A stretch of 64,000 nt of DNA from positions 1 to 64,000 of the forward strand of contig NZ_JAMBON010000015.1 of NCBI RefSeq assembly GCF_023715655.1. Direction: 5' to 3'. The position numbers and the translations under genes were made by a program. This stretch comes from Oceanobacillus luteolus (lineage in GTDB: Bacteria; Bacillota; Bacilli; Bacillales; Amphibacillaceae). This document shows, piece by piece, positions 37,764 through 47,022 of this stretch. Every line of letters starts with the position of its first letter. The stretch's first letter is position 1. The notes under the pieces are model-generated. The model did not search any database. It saw nothing but the letters and a program-made list of their open reading frames with translations, and was not told the origin of the DNA.

Positions 37764-38186
37764 TTACACATCCTCACTAATACTTAAGATAATCGTAACA
37801 ACTACACCGACCACCGCGAGCGTGACTCCCGCTTCAAAAATTGTCACAGTCGTCAGTTCAATCTCTCCAAAAAAAGGCACTTGGAAATAATCAAATGCTT
37901 GAGTAAGGAAAGGTACATCAAACAAGAACGCACCAAACCCTGTCCCTACAGCTAAAAAGGCACCCAGTGCAGCTATTTTTTTAAAATCAAGTGGTATCGC
38001 GTTTTTAATCGTCTCCATATCATACACAATGAACAGAAGTACAAATGCAGATGCGAGGACAAGACCAGCGATAAACCCTCCACCCGGACTGTTGTGTCCA
38101 GCAAAGAACAGATATACAGCGAGGGTAAGGATAATAAAAACCACTAATTTTGTAACCGTTCGTAATATAACATTATTGATTTTCAA
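37764..38186 (-). CDS. mrpB: Na+/H+ antiporter subunit MrpB
   Basis: 140 residues, four membrane helices, with the MrpB hallmark GHNSPGGGFIAGLVLASAFVL (about 29-49). It overlaps the end of mrpA by 14 bases. The domain is related to the C-terminal part of MrpA and completes the Mrp membrane arm. Confidence 0.94.
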   Translation of the reverse strand: MKINNVILRTVTKLVVFIILTLAVYLFFAGHNSPGGGFIAGLVLASAFVLLFIVYDMETIKNAIPLDFKKIAALGAFLAVGTGFGAFLFDVPFLTQAFDYFQVPFFGEIELTTVTIFEAGVTLAVVGVVVTIILSISEDV

Positions 38187-40587
38187 TCTTTTTCCCCCGC
38201 TTTCCAGCCTTCAGTTTGATGATGGAATAAACTCCAAGCCCAGCAATCAGCAATACGACAACTTCAAGCATCGTATCAAAACCACGGAAGTCACTTAGGA
38301 TGGTATTAACGATATTTCTTCCACCCGCTAATTCATAAGAATCTTCGAAGTATGTCGAAATCCGTTCAAACAAACGATTATTTTGAGCAGCCAAAGCCAC
38401 GACAGTAAAGGTTGCCCCTACAGCTATTGAAACGACGAGTTTCGTCAAATTCGCTTTCCTCGTCCCCTGTTCCTTTTGCCACTCCGGTAAGAAGTAATAA
38501 GCGACTAGGAAAAGAACCGTTGTTACCGTCTCAACAACCGTTTGTGTGAGAGCAAGATCAGGCGCGCGGAAAATAACAAATAAAAGCGCAACCCCGTAAC
38601 CGAGCACACTATTCAACAGGATGGCAGTCAGACGTGATTTTGCGAATAATATCGATATTGCGGCAATCATTAATGACATTACAATGATCCATTCAAAAGT
38701 AGAAATCATTGCGTTATCAGAAATCGTAAAGTTATATGAACCTGTCAAAACGAATGCCCCTGCAATCAGAAGAATAAAAAATGAAAAGATATACATCAGA
38801 TAGTTCCGCAAATCGCCTGTCATATAACTATTCGTGAATCGCCTTGACGACTTTTCACCTTGTTCAATAGCAAAATTATACAAGGAATTGAAGGACCACT
38901 CGCCTGGAAATAACACATAAATCCAGCGCCATATTTTGGGGAACTTATAAAGAATAATACCAATCAGAACGACTCCGATTGTCATCCATAATGCTAAACT
39001 GTTAAACCCATGCCAGCGTAGAATCTCAACACCTAAATCAACTTGGGTTGCAAGACTTGGAAAGACACTCGCCATTGCCGGACGAATGATGTAGTTACCA
39101 AGTACGTTTGGAAAGAAGAAAATAATCAAAACGAGTCCCGCTAAAATCAAGGGTGATATCAGCATACCAATGGGACTTTCATTTGCCGGACGTTCCAATC
39201 TTTCTTCTTTATATGGTCCAAGAAAGGTTTGAAATACAATAATCATGCTGTATACGAATGTAAATATACTTGCTATCCATGCAACGATTGGTATCAAGTT
39301 ACCTAATGTATCCACATGAAAGACGCCAAGCGTTGTAATATCAATAGCAGCTTGGAAAAACATTTCCTTACTTAAAAAACCATTGAATGGCGGTAATCCG
39401 GCCATCGAGAAACTCCCAATCAGAGAAATCGTAAATGTGATTGGCATAAACGTCGCCAAACCACCGAGCCTTCTTATATCACGTGTACCGACCTCGTGGT
39501 CAACAATACCTACCGCCATGAAAAGTGCACCTTTAAAGGTCGAATGGTTAATGAGATGGAATAAAGCTGCAAACGTTGCTTGCGTGTAAAAGACCGATTC
39601 CGTTGAGTATCCGAAATTCAGAGCAACTGAACCCATTCCGAACATACTCATAATCATTCCAAGTTGACTTACAGTCGAGTAAGCAAGCAATGCCTTCAGA
39701 TCAGTTTGTCGAACCGCTTGGAACGAACCCCAGAATAGTGTAAAAATACCTACCCCCGTAACAATCCAGAACCAAACTCCTTCTCCACCAAATACCGGTG
39801 TAAAACGGGCAACCAAATAGATTCCCGCCTTAACCATCGTCGCCGAATGCAAATAAGCACTGACTGGTGTCGGAGCTTCCATTGCATCAGGTAACCAGAT
39901 ATGGAATGGGAATTGAGCTGATTTTGTGAATGCTCCAAATAAAAGAAGCAACATCGCAGGTACAAATAACACATGCCCTGTAAGGTCTGGTATAATTTCA
40001 ATTATTTCACGGACATTCATCGTTCCGGTGATCGCATACAACATAAGGAACCCAACGAGCATACCAAAGCCGCCGCTCATCGTAATAAGCATGGACTTTT
40101 GTGCACCTTCCCTTGAACGTTTCCGCTGATACCAGAAAGCGATCAACAGGAAGGAAGAAATACTAGTCAGTTCCCAAAACACATAAAGAACCATCAGATT
40201 GTCAGACAGAACAACCCCTAGCATTGCCCCCATAAACATCATCAAATACGTATAAAAATGACCTAATTGTTCATTTTCAGACAAATAATAAATGGAATAA
40301 AGTATGACAAGCGTTCCGATACCTGTAATCAGTAATGCAAATATTAGACTAAGTCCGTCTAAATAGGTGGTAAAATTTATTCCATAGGAAGGGATCCAGG
40401 ATATGGTATGGAGAAAGGTCTTACCGTTTGCGATATCAGGTATATATGTCAGCAGATAGATAAATAATGATACGGCAACGAGTATTGGCAATAAACCGAT
40501 ATGCAGCCGTGAACCTTTTTTATAAAATAGCGGAATGAGCAATGCGGTTAAAAAAGGTATGAGTACAATAAAATTCAATGTTCCCAA
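38173..40587 (-). CDS. mrpA: Na+/H+ antiporter subunit MrpA
   Basis: About 804 residues. The N-terminal 500 residues resemble complex I NuoL (MVLYVFWELTSISSFLLIAFWYQ, KSAQFPFHIWLPDAMEAPTPVSAYLHSATMVKAG), followed by the long amphipathic helix region and a C-terminal domain related to MrpB. It is the main ion-channel subunit. The start is TTG 40587: GGAGGT lies 6 bases before it, and the ATG at 40605 overlaps that site. It is the first gene of mrpABCDEFG, which provides Na+ resistance and alkaline pH homeostasis. Confidence 0.95.
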   Translation of the reverse strand: MGTLNFIVLIPFLTALLIPLFYKKGSRLHIGLLPILVAVSLFIYLLTYIPDIANGKTFLHTISWIPSYGINFTTYLDGLSLIFALLITGIGTLVILYSIYYLSENEQLGHFYTYLMMFMGAMLGVVLSDNLMVLYVFWELTSISSFLLIAFWYQRKRSREGAQKSMLITMSGGFGMLVGFLMLYAITGTMNVREIIEIIPDLTGHVLFVPAMLLLLFGAFTKSAQFPFHIWLPDAMEAPTPVSAYLHSATMVKAGIYLVARFTPVFGGEGVWFWIVTGVGIFTLFWGSFQAVRQTDLKALLAYSTVSQLGMIMSMFGMGSVALNFGYSTESVFYTQATFAALFHLINHSTFKGALFMAVGIVDHEVGTRDIRRLGGLATFMPITFTISLIGSFSMAGLPPFNGFLSKEMFFQAAIDITTLGVFHVDTLGNLIPIVAWIASIFTFVYSMIIVFQTFLGPYKEERLERPANESPIGMLISPLILAGLVLIIFFFPNVLGNYIIRPAMASVFPSLATQVDLGVEILRWHGFNSLALWMTIGVVLIGIILYKFPKIWRWIYVLFPGEWSFNSLYNFAIEQGEKSSRRFTNSYMTGDLRNYLMYIFSFFILLIAGAFVLTGSYNFTISDNAMISTFEWIIVMSLMIAAISILFAKSRLTAILLNSVLGYGVALLFVIFRAPDLALTQTVVETVTTVLFLVAYYFLPEWQKEQGTRKANLTKLVVSIAVGATFTVVALAAQNNRLFERISTYFEDSYELAGGRNIVNTILSDFRGFDTMLEVVVLLIAGLGVYSIIKLKAGKRGKKIENQ

Positions 40588-41098
40588 AATCAGACCTCCA
40601 ATCAAAAATCACCTGCAACTAAGCAAACATACAGGCAGAATAAATAGACTTTTCATATAATAAAAGCACTGTTTCATATTTTATTAACATTTCTTGACTT
40701 AAGAAGTTGCGCGTATGATAATAAGAGGCAACAAAATATTTCGTATTACGTAGGAATTGTACGGTTTATTATATAAAACGACATATATAATAAAATTTTC
40801 ATTAAGAGTAGTATGTACAAGTGGGATTGATTTTACATTAATTTAGTATACATTAAAATATTTCGGCATGCATCTAAGAAGCCCCGATGATTTTAAGACC
40901 TAATACCAAATTCCCTTTTTCCACATACTTATAACATAAAATATCCGTCAACTTTTCTGTATTCACACAGTCTTCACCAAGATAATACAGTTTTTCCCAA
41001 TAAGGGCTTCACCTTCTAGTGAATACATGTTAAAATGATACAGTTTCAACATATAGAATATAAAATTGCAGAGTAAACAAGAGGTGAATTTTTCCGCC
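40588..41098. other. Divergent intergenic region between mrpA and the KdpD-like Usp gene
   Basis: About 510 bases with no ORF. A plus-strand promoter is plausible at 40694-40722 (TTGACT, 17 bp, GATAAT), about 375 bases before the Usp start. If used, the leader would be unusually long. AT-rich sequence with short hairpins; I do not recognise a ydaO/c-di-AMP or other riboswitch fold. Confidence 0.4.
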
Positions 41099-41788
41099 AT
41101 GAAAAACGTTAAAGGTCGTATGGATGAAAGAATATTAGTCTGTGTATACTATGGCCCGAATGGTGAGCGTTTAATCAAAAGAGGACATAAGCTATCTCAA
41201 ATCATGAATTGTCCTCTGTATGTTATGACTGTAGATCCTCTCCCATATGATGACTTCGATGCAGAGAGATCGAATTATGTGGATCGTTGGAGAGAGCTTT
41301 GCGATGAATTGAATGTCGATGAATTCATCCTTCGTGATAATGAAAGACGTCCAGTCTCAAAAGCAATCGCAGAGGTTGCCCACACTCGTAACATTACCCA
41401 GATTATTATTGGCCAAACACCACAAAGCCGCTGGGAAGAAATTACGAAAGGCTCTTTAGTAAATTCAATACTTAAAGAAATAACCTTTGTCGATATCCAC
41501 ATTGTATCAGTCGACCGCACGTTAAAAAGTGATAGTTTAGATATGGACTTTGAAAAAGGGGTACGTGCATTTTTGAGGAAAGATGAAGATACCTACCGTA
41601 TCACCTTTACAAGAGCAAGAGATAATCTCTATGAAGGAATCTTCTATAAAGAGATTGGCACAGACTTTAATAACGGCATTTTTAAGTTTGTCAGCAAACA
41701 TGGAAAAACTCGCCAAGTTCATATCACCGACGATCTTGTGGTTGGAGAGATTAAAGAAGAACCAAACGTTAAACTTGAAAAACATTAA
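41099..41788 (+). CDS. Stand-alone KdpD-type universal stress (UspA) protein
   Basis: 229 residues. Residues about 8-140 form a Usp domain of the KdpD subtype: ILVCVYYGPNGERLIKRGHKLS at the start and IIIGQTPQSRWEEITKGSLVNSIL, the SRW...KGS nucleotide-binding motif of KdpD sensors. There is no kinase domain. The C-terminal 90 residues (RITFTRARDNLYEGIFYKEIG...) match nothing I know. GAGGTGA lies 11 bases before ATG 41099; GTG 41084 is an alternative. Divergence from mrp suggests a role in ion or c-di-AMP-linked control, an inference. Confidence 0.7.
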   Translation: MKNVKGRMDERILVCVYYGPNGERLIKRGHKLSQIMNCPLYVMTVDPLPYDDFDAERSNYVDRWRELCDELNVDEFILRDNERRPVSKAIAEVAHTRNITQIIIGQTPQSRWEEITKGSLVNSILKEITFVDIHIVSVDRTLKSDSLDMDFEKGVRAFLRKDEDTYRITFTRARDNLYEGIFYKEIGTDFNNGIFKFVSKHGKTRQVHITDDLVVGEIKEEPNVKLEKH

Positions 41789-41796
41789 ATAAAAAA

Positions 41797-41834
41797 AGCC
41801 TGGTAACATATATATGCTGCCAGGCTTACTTTTT
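41797..41834 (+). terminator. Terminator of the Usp gene
   Basis: AGCCTGG (41797) pairs with CCAGGCT (41820-41826), followed after TAC by TTTTTT. Confidence 0.88.
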
Positions 41835-41909
41835 TATCTCATTTTTGTACTGAGTATTTGTGATTTCCATTATTCAGCACGCTAAATCAGCCTAAGAGGT
41901 ATACTCGCC

Positions 41910-42593
41910 TCATTCAGCTGTAAGTATTTTTTCAAGTTCAAGCGGCTCAATATACTCGCCTTTTCGATAAGCACGCATATTTCCACCAGAAATCTCATCG
42001 ATGAGCAGGATGTCCCCTGCTTTATCCCGACCAAATTCAAGCTTAATATCATAGAGTTCGATGTCTTTCCTTGCAAGCTCTTCTTTGACAACCTCTGAAA
42101 TATCAATCGTCAGTTTTTTCAACGTCTCATATTCCTCACTTGTGAGAATCCCAAGCATTTCTAAAGCATCCTTGCTGATTGGCGGATCTCCGCGCTCATC
42201 ATCTTTTAATGTAACTTCCACAAATGAATCGAGAGCTTGTCCTTCTTCGGCGTATTTACCATAACGACGGAGGAAACTACCAACTGCCCGGTAGCGACAA
42301 ATAACCTCAAGCCCTTCCCCAAAAACCGTCGCCGGAACAACGGTCATTGTCGTGTTCTCCAAGTCACTTGCGATATAATGCGTCGGAATATTTCTCTCCT
42401 TCAACTTTTCAAAAAATAGCGTCGTCACTTTAAGCCCCGCTCGACCTGCACCTTCGATAGTCAGTCCGACCGTATTCGCGCCAGGATCAAATACACCATC
42501 TTCACCGGTCACATCATCTTTAAATTTCAATAAAAAGTTGCCATCTTCCAGTTCATAAACGTCCTTCGTTTTACCTTCATATCGCTTTTTCAT
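41910..42593 (-). CDS. purC: Phosphoribosylaminoimidazole-succinocarboxamide synthase (PurC), isolated gene
   Basis: 227 residues with the SAICAR synthetase pattern: YEGKTKDVYELEDGNFLLKFKDDVTG at the start (glycine-rich ATP loop), VICRYRAVGSFLRRYG, LEFGRDKAGDILLIDEISGGNMR. It ligates aspartate to CAIR in purine synthesis. GAGGGATGTT precedes ATG 42593. In Bacillus purC normally lies inside the pur operon; here no pur gene is adjacent, so this may be a second copy or a displaced one. Confidence 0.9.
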   Translation of the reverse strand: MKKRYEGKTKDVYELEDGNFLLKFKDDVTGEDGVFDPGANTVGLTIEGAGRAGLKVTTLFFEKLKERNIPTHYIASDLENTTMTVVPATVFGEGLEVICRYRAVGSFLRRYGKYAEEGQALDSFVEVTLKDDERGDPPISKDALEMLGILTSEEYETLKKLTIDISEVVKEELARKDIELYDIKLEFGRDKAGDILLIDEISGGNMRAYRKGEYIEPLELEKILTAE

Positions 42594-42734
42594 AACATCC
42601 CTCTATTTCTTGGTTGTTTTTTTAATTTTACCATAATAAAACTAAGCTTGGAAATGAAGCGTGAATCGAAGAAAGGATAAATAATTCAAATCATGTATAA
42701 TAGTAAGTAGATAGAAAGTTTTGGAGGTGACAGC

Positions 42735-43352
42735 TTGAACGCATCCAATATCCTTGCAAAATTGGAAAATAGAACCCCCTCGATTATGGGTCAGCTCTCT
42801 TATAAACAATCTGCCGTACTTCTTCCACTTATATCCATCCAAGATGAAACTCATATTTTATTTGAAGTGAGATCCATGAGCATGAGGAGTCAACCTGGTG
42901 ATATCTGCTTCCCAGGAGGAAGAATCGACCCAGAGGATCCTAGCCCAAAACATACAGCAATCCGTGAAACAACCGAAGAGTTGGGAGTAAATGAAAACGC
43001 AATTGAAAATATCGTCCCACTAGATTATATTGTGAACGACAATCGCAGAATTATTTATCCCTTTGCTGGAACCTTGCTACACCCCGAAAAAATAGTTCCA
43101 AACGAGGCAGAGGTGGCGGAAGTATTCACCGTACCACTTAACTACCTCCTAAAAACCGAGCCAGAGATTTATAAAGTACACTTCCAAGTGCAGCCAGAAG
43201 AAGACTTCCCTTTCGACCGGATAGTGGGGGGAGAAAATTATAAATGGAACGCAGGACATATCGATGAATTGTTCTATCAATACGATGGGAAAGTCATCTG
43301 GGGATTAACAGCCAAAATATTGACCCATTTCCTGCAGCTTATTAAACAATGA
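42735..43352 (+). CDS. CoA pyrophosphatase, NUDIX family (NudL/YeaB-like)
   Basis: 205 residues. The UPF0035 motif LFEVRSMSMRSQPGDICFPGG (about 44-64) runs into the NUDIX box GGRIDPED...AIRETTEELGV, with the one-residue-longer spacing seen in E. coli NudL. It should hydrolyse CoA and its derivatives to phosphopantetheine and ADP. The start at 42735 is TTG, with TGGAGGTGA upstream. A terminator follows directly. Confidence 0.88.
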   Translation: MNASNILAKLENRTPSIMGQLSYKQSAVLLPLISIQDETHILFEVRSMSMRSQPGDICFPGGRIDPEDPSPKHTAIRETTEELGVNENAIENIVPLDYIVNDNRRIIYPFAGTLLHPEKIVPNEAEVAEVFTVPLNYLLKTEPEIYKVHFQVQPEEDFPFDRIVGGENYKWNAGHIDELFYQYDGKVIWGLTAKILTHFLQLIKQ

Positions 43353-43378
43353 GGAGCATTTGCTTCCTCTTTTTTTGT
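43351..43378 (+). terminator. Terminator of the NUDIX gene
   Basis: GAGGAGCATTTGCTTCCTC folds with a small bulge and is followed by seven T. Confidence 0.8.
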
Positions 43379-43445
43379 GCGCAGGGTTGAGGCGGCTTTA
43401 ACTGACTGTCTTTTCAAGCCTGAGCGCTTTTTTAACTCTTGAATT

Positions 43446-44010
43446 GCAAATTTGATTCTCCGTTTGGGCGATTAGAACGGTGAGAACGGGGATGAGCGAC
43501 CGAGTACAGAAGGCGACTCTGTGCTCGGGCGGTGAGAACGGCGATGAACGACCGAATAAGGAAGTAGACTCAGCATTCGGGCTATGAAGATAGCGATGAA
43601 CGACCGAATACAGAAGTAGACTCAGCATTCGGGCGGTGAGAACGGCGATGAACGACCGAATACGGAAGTAGACTCAGCATTCGGGCGGTGAGAACGGGGA
43701 TGAGCGACCGAATACAGAAAGCGACTCTGCATTCGGGCAATGAGTACGGCGATGAGCGACCGAATACAGAAAGCGACTCTGCATTCGGGCAATGAGTACG
43801 GCGATGAGCGACCGAATACAGAAAGCGACTCTGCATTCGGGCAATGAGAGCGGCGATGAGCGACCGAATACGGAAGGCGACTCTGCATTCGGGCAATGAG
43901 AGCGGCGATGAGCGACCGAATACGGAAGGCGACTCTACATTCAGGCAATGAAGACAGCGATGAACGACCGAATAAGGAAGGCAGCTCTGCACTCGGAAAA
44001 ATTAGAGCAG
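43446..44010 (+). repeat. Tandem array of ten 52-bp units
   Basis: GACCGA-type unit starts fall at 43498, 43550, 43602, 43654, 43706, 43758, 43810, 43862, 43914 and 43966, exactly 52 bases apart, with a degenerate extra unit before them. Each unit has an 11-bp inverted pair (CCGAATACAGA with TCTGCATTCGG, one mismatch, 7-base loop) joined by GCNRTGAGNACGGCGATGAGC. Minus-strand ORFs here are translations of the repeat and are not called as genes. The array fills most of 43353-44106. Confidence 0.9.
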
Positions 44011-44041
44011 TAATCAACACTGAAAGTCCCAACACAACGAA

Positions 44042-44085
44042 AAAGACATATACGCTTCCTGCCCGAAGCATATATGTCTTTCTAT
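44042..44085 (-). terminator. Terminator of the succinyl-CoA:acetate CoA-transferase gene
   Basis: AAAGACATATACGCTTC and its near-perfect complement around a 5-nt loop (one mismatch), about 22 bases past the gene's stop. Confidence 0.75.
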
Positions 44086-44106
44086 ATATGAACCCCTAGT
44101 TTGATT

Positions 44107-45627
44107 TTAGCTTTCTACCTCTAGCTTCACTTTTTGTTTCATTGTTCCTGTCTTCATGAAGTTATCATGCCAAGAGAAGGCTTTTTCAAGAACATGGGGA
44201 GTTTGTCCACCACGCTCTAATGCTTCCTGGTAATAGGCCCAAAGCTGTTCCCGGTAATCCGGGTGAGCACAGTTTTCAATAATGAGTGGTACTCGCTCTC
44301 TTGGTGCAAGCCCTCGAAGATCAACGAATCCTTGTTCCGTCACCAAGACATCTACATCATGCTCTGTGTGGTCTACATGAGAGACAAATGGAACAATACT
44401 GGAGATGTCTCCGCCTTTCGCAACAGATTTTGTAACGAAAATCGCAAGTCTTGCATTACGCGCAAAGTCCCCCGATCCTCCAATACCATTCATCATCTTC
44501 GTTCCAGTAACATGTGTTGAGTTAACGTTTCCATAAATATCCGTCTCTAAAGCGGTGTTAATGGAAAGCGTACCGAGACGGCGGATGAGTTCCGGCTGGT
44601 TTGAAATTTCCAGTGGACGAATCACAAGCTTATCATGATACTTCTCAAAGTTACCGAAGACTTCTTTCATCTTTTCTTCAGATAAAGTCATCGAGCAAGC
44701 AGATGCAAAGCTAACCTTTCCTGCGTCCATCAGGTCAAACACCGCATCTTGCAATACCTCCGAATAAACAACGAGATCTTCAAATTCGGAGTCAATCATT
44801 CCGTGAAGGACAGCGTTAGCTACCGTTCCAATTCCGACTTGAATTGGTCTTAAGCTTTCTGTTAAACGGCCAGCCTGGATCTCTTCACGTAAAAAGTCGA
44901 GTAGATGATCGGCGATTTGCTGTGTTTCCTCATCTGGAGATAAAATTGTAGAAGGAGAGTCTAACTGGTTCGTAAACACAATTCCTTTTACTTTATCTAA
45001 ATCTAGTGGAATACCAATTTCACCAATGCGATCCTCCACACTAGTCAATGGAATTGGCTCCCGTTCCCCTTGTGGTTTTGGACTGTATAAATCATGGATA
45101 CCTTCCAATTGCTCTGGCTGTGCCATATTAATTTCAATGATTATGTTTTCCGCCGCTTCAACAAATGCCAAGTTATTTCCGATGGAAGTGCTCGGAATCA
45201 AAAGTCCTTCTTCTGTAATTTTAACCCCTTCAATGATAGCGTAATCAATTTCTAATACACCTGCACGCAGAAGTTCAGCTGTATGGGAAAGGTGCTGGTC
45301 AATAAACAAATGCTCCCCTGTATTAATCGCTTTCCGCATGACCGGGTCTGCCTGGAATGGCAGTCTTTTATCTACAATTCCTGATTCAGCAAGGATTTTA
45401 TCAATGTCAGCACCAAGGGAAGCACCTGTATATACATTCACTTTAAATTCTTCACCATTTTTCGCCCTATTCACTAAAGCTGTTGGTACTGCTTTCGCAT
45501 CGCCTGCCCGCGTAAAACCACTTAAGCCTAGTGACATTCCATCTTCAATCCATGATGCCGCTTCTTCCGCCGATGTTACACGATCATGGAGTTCCGATAA
45601 ATGTATGCGCTTTAATTTTTCCGTCAT
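44107..45627 (-). CDS. Succinyl-CoA:acetate CoA-transferase-like protein (Ach1/AarC family)
   Basis: 506 residues, matching the long acetyl-CoA hydrolase/transferase class (AarC, Ach1) rather than the 435-residue class at 30845. GLSGFTRAGDAKAVP (about 34-48), VGIGTVANAVLHGM, the catalytic glutamate near Glu290 in VVYSEVLQDAV and NGIGGSGDFARNARL are visible. It moves CoA between succinate and acetate, a TCA bypass or acetate-activation step. GAAGGGAG precedes ATG 45627. A LytTR regulator is encoded upstream on the same strand. Confidence 0.9.
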   Translation of the reverse strand: MTEKLKRIHLSELHDRVTSAEEAASWIEDGMSLGLSGFTRAGDAKAVPTALVNRAKNGEEFKVNVYTGASLGADIDKILAESGIVDKRLPFQADPVMRKAINTGEHLFIDQHLSHTAELLRAGVLEIDYAIIEGVKITEEGLLIPSTSIGNNLAFVEAAENIIIEINMAQPEQLEGIHDLYSPKPQGEREPIPLTSVEDRIGEIGIPLDLDKVKGIVFTNQLDSPSTILSPDEETQQIADHLLDFLREEIQAGRLTESLRPIQVGIGTVANAVLHGMIDSEFEDLVVYSEVLQDAVFDLMDAGKVSFASACSMTLSEEKMKEVFGNFEKYHDKLVIRPLEISNQPELIRRLGTLSINTALETDIYGNVNSTHVTGTKMMNGIGGSGDFARNARLAIFVTKSVAKGGDISSIVPFVSHVDHTEHDVDVLVTEQGFVDLRGLAPRERVPLIIENCAHPDYREQLWAYYQEALERGGQTPHVLEKAFSWHDNFMKTGTMKQKVKLEVES

Positions 45628-45764
45628 GAAAAATTCTCCCTTCTCAAGCGTTCTTTATAATAATTTTACCGTGTATTAAGGGAGAATTTAGATTTTTACG
45701 ATAGATTCAAGTTTTATTTGCTCGAAACAAGCTGATTTGTGAACAAAACATGAATTTTTTTACA

Positions 45765-46403
45765 TTAAAACCCTAACAACTTTCTAAAATAACTTGAATA
45801 GGATTGACTTACAGGAATTTTATCTCCACCTGTCATAGACAATAATAAAGTAGAATGTGTATCAGGGAAGATTTCTTCTATATGGTGCACATTTACAATA
45901 TAAGATCGGTGGCACCGCACAAACGTATCCCTTGGAAGAAGGTACTCAAATTCTTGAAGGGTATTTTTATGTGTACCGTTTTGCTTGTCTGAGATTACGT
46001 GGGTTTTCCTATCTTTCGCTTCCAAATACTTCACGTCATCAAAAGGAATCGGCCTCCAGCCATCTTCCGTCTTCACTGTAACAACCGATTTTCCTTCCGT
46101 AAATGCAGGATGAATCGCCATCACACATCCGGCGACTTCTTCATCTTCATAATAAGGGACAGCCATTCCGTGATAAGGTACACCAAATATCGTCCGGTCA
46201 ATAAATTCAGAGGTTTTTTGTTGTGTGTTGATTGCTTTATATGCAATTGTTCCTTCTTTAATTGGATCTCCTGGATTGATTTTCAAATCAATTCGTTTAC
46301 TTTTTCGATAATAGATATATTCCGTTTTATCTGTGACAGCGATGGAGATTTCGTCGGAAAATAGTTCACCCATCACGTCTAGTAAAGATTTCAGTGTTAA
46401 CAT
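45765..46403 (-). CDS. LytTR-domain transcription regulator with non-receiver N-terminal sensor
   Basis: 212 residues. The C-terminal 105 residues are a LytTR DNA-binding domain (DDVKYLEAKDRKTHVISD, LPRDTFVRCHRSYIVNVHHIEEIFPD, KIPVSQSYSSYFRKLLGF). The N-terminal 100 residues are not a response-regulator receiver. They look like a small ligand-binding fold (ISIAVTDKTEYIYYRKSKRIDLKINPGD, GVPYHGMAVPYYEDEEVAGCVMAIHP). It lies 137 bases upstream of the CoA-transferase gene in the same direction, so it may control that gene. Related proteins are usually annotated only by the LytTR domain. Confidence 0.8.
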   Translation of the reverse strand: MLTLKSLLDVMGELFSDEISIAVTDKTEYIYYRKSKRIDLKINPGDPIKEGTIAYKAINTQQKTSEFIDRTIFGVPYHGMAVPYYEDEEVAGCVMAIHPAFTEGKSVVTVKTEDGWRPIPFDDVKYLEAKDRKTHVISDKQNGTHKNTLQEFEYLLPRDTFVRCHRSYIVNVHHIEEIFPDTHSTLLLSMTGGDKIPVSQSYSSYFRKLLGF

Positions 46404-46545
46404 ATCAATGCATCACCTCGTGTTTGATCAACAATAAGTTTACTTTTCGCACAGGAATGGAATCTATTCATTCCTCACCTTTGCATCTATACCATGATTA
46501 GCCAAAGACGCTCGGTTTCCTAGCCTATAAGGGAGATTCCACTTT

Positions 46546-47022
46546 TTATACTTGAAAAGTCTTTGGCATGACGACTGCAACTACTTCACCTTTTACAACA
46601 CAGTCTTCGCCAGCATATACTTCCGTGTGAACCTTAAACTTTTTCGGATGGATCTCCTCGACAGTACCAATTGCCTTCAATGGTACATCCTGTGGAGTAG
46701 GCTTCATAAAATCAACATGTAAGGATGCCGTTACAAATCGTGGCGGCTCCACTCCTTCGCCGGGTTCATGCCCATTTTTCCGATGCAGGGCCAATGATGC
46801 AGATCCTGTCCCGTGGCAATCAACTAGTGACGCCATTAAACCCCCATAAACAAAACCAGGAATTGCTTTATGTTCACTTTTTGGTGTATATTCCGTAACC
46901 GTTTTTTCCCCATCCCATTTTGTACGAAAGTGGTGGCCAGAATCATTCAATCTGCCACAACCATAGCACCAAGCAAATTCATCTGCATATTCATCCTGAA
47001 TTGCTACTGGTTCTTTCTCCAT
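46546..47022 (-). CDS. PaaI-type hotdog-fold thioesterase
   Basis: 158 residues. EFAWCYGCGRLNDSGHHFR at about 12-30 is the CxGCG...N..G motif of this subgroup, then the hotdog helix GFVYGGLMASLVDCHGTGSASLAL with its active-site acid (Asp). It should hydrolyse acyl-CoA thioesters; the substrate is unknown. AAAGGGGCG precedes ATG 47022; the in-frame start at 47052 has no site. Proximity to CoA-transferase and LytTR genes hints at acyl-CoA metabolism. Confidence 0.83.
   Translation of the reverse strand: MEKEPVAIQDEYADEFAWCYGCGRLNDSGHHFRTKWDGEKTVTEYTPKSEHKAIPGFVYGGLMASLVDCHGTGSASLALHRKNGHEPGEGVEPPRFVTASLHVDFMKPTPQDVPLKAIGTVEEIHPKKFKVHTEVYAGEDCVVKGEVVAVVMPKTFQV

Noticed and set aside
40588-41098. 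c-di-AMP (ydaO) riboswitch in the long region before the Usp gene
   Set aside because: The conserved ydaO core blocks are not present by eye.
43398-44071. Overlapping minus-strand ORFs of 76-149 codons with repeated SVFGRSS and PECRVAF motifs
   Set aside because: They are translations of the 52-bp tandem units in more than one frame. 52 is not a multiple of three, the frames are interchangeable, and no ribosome site is present.
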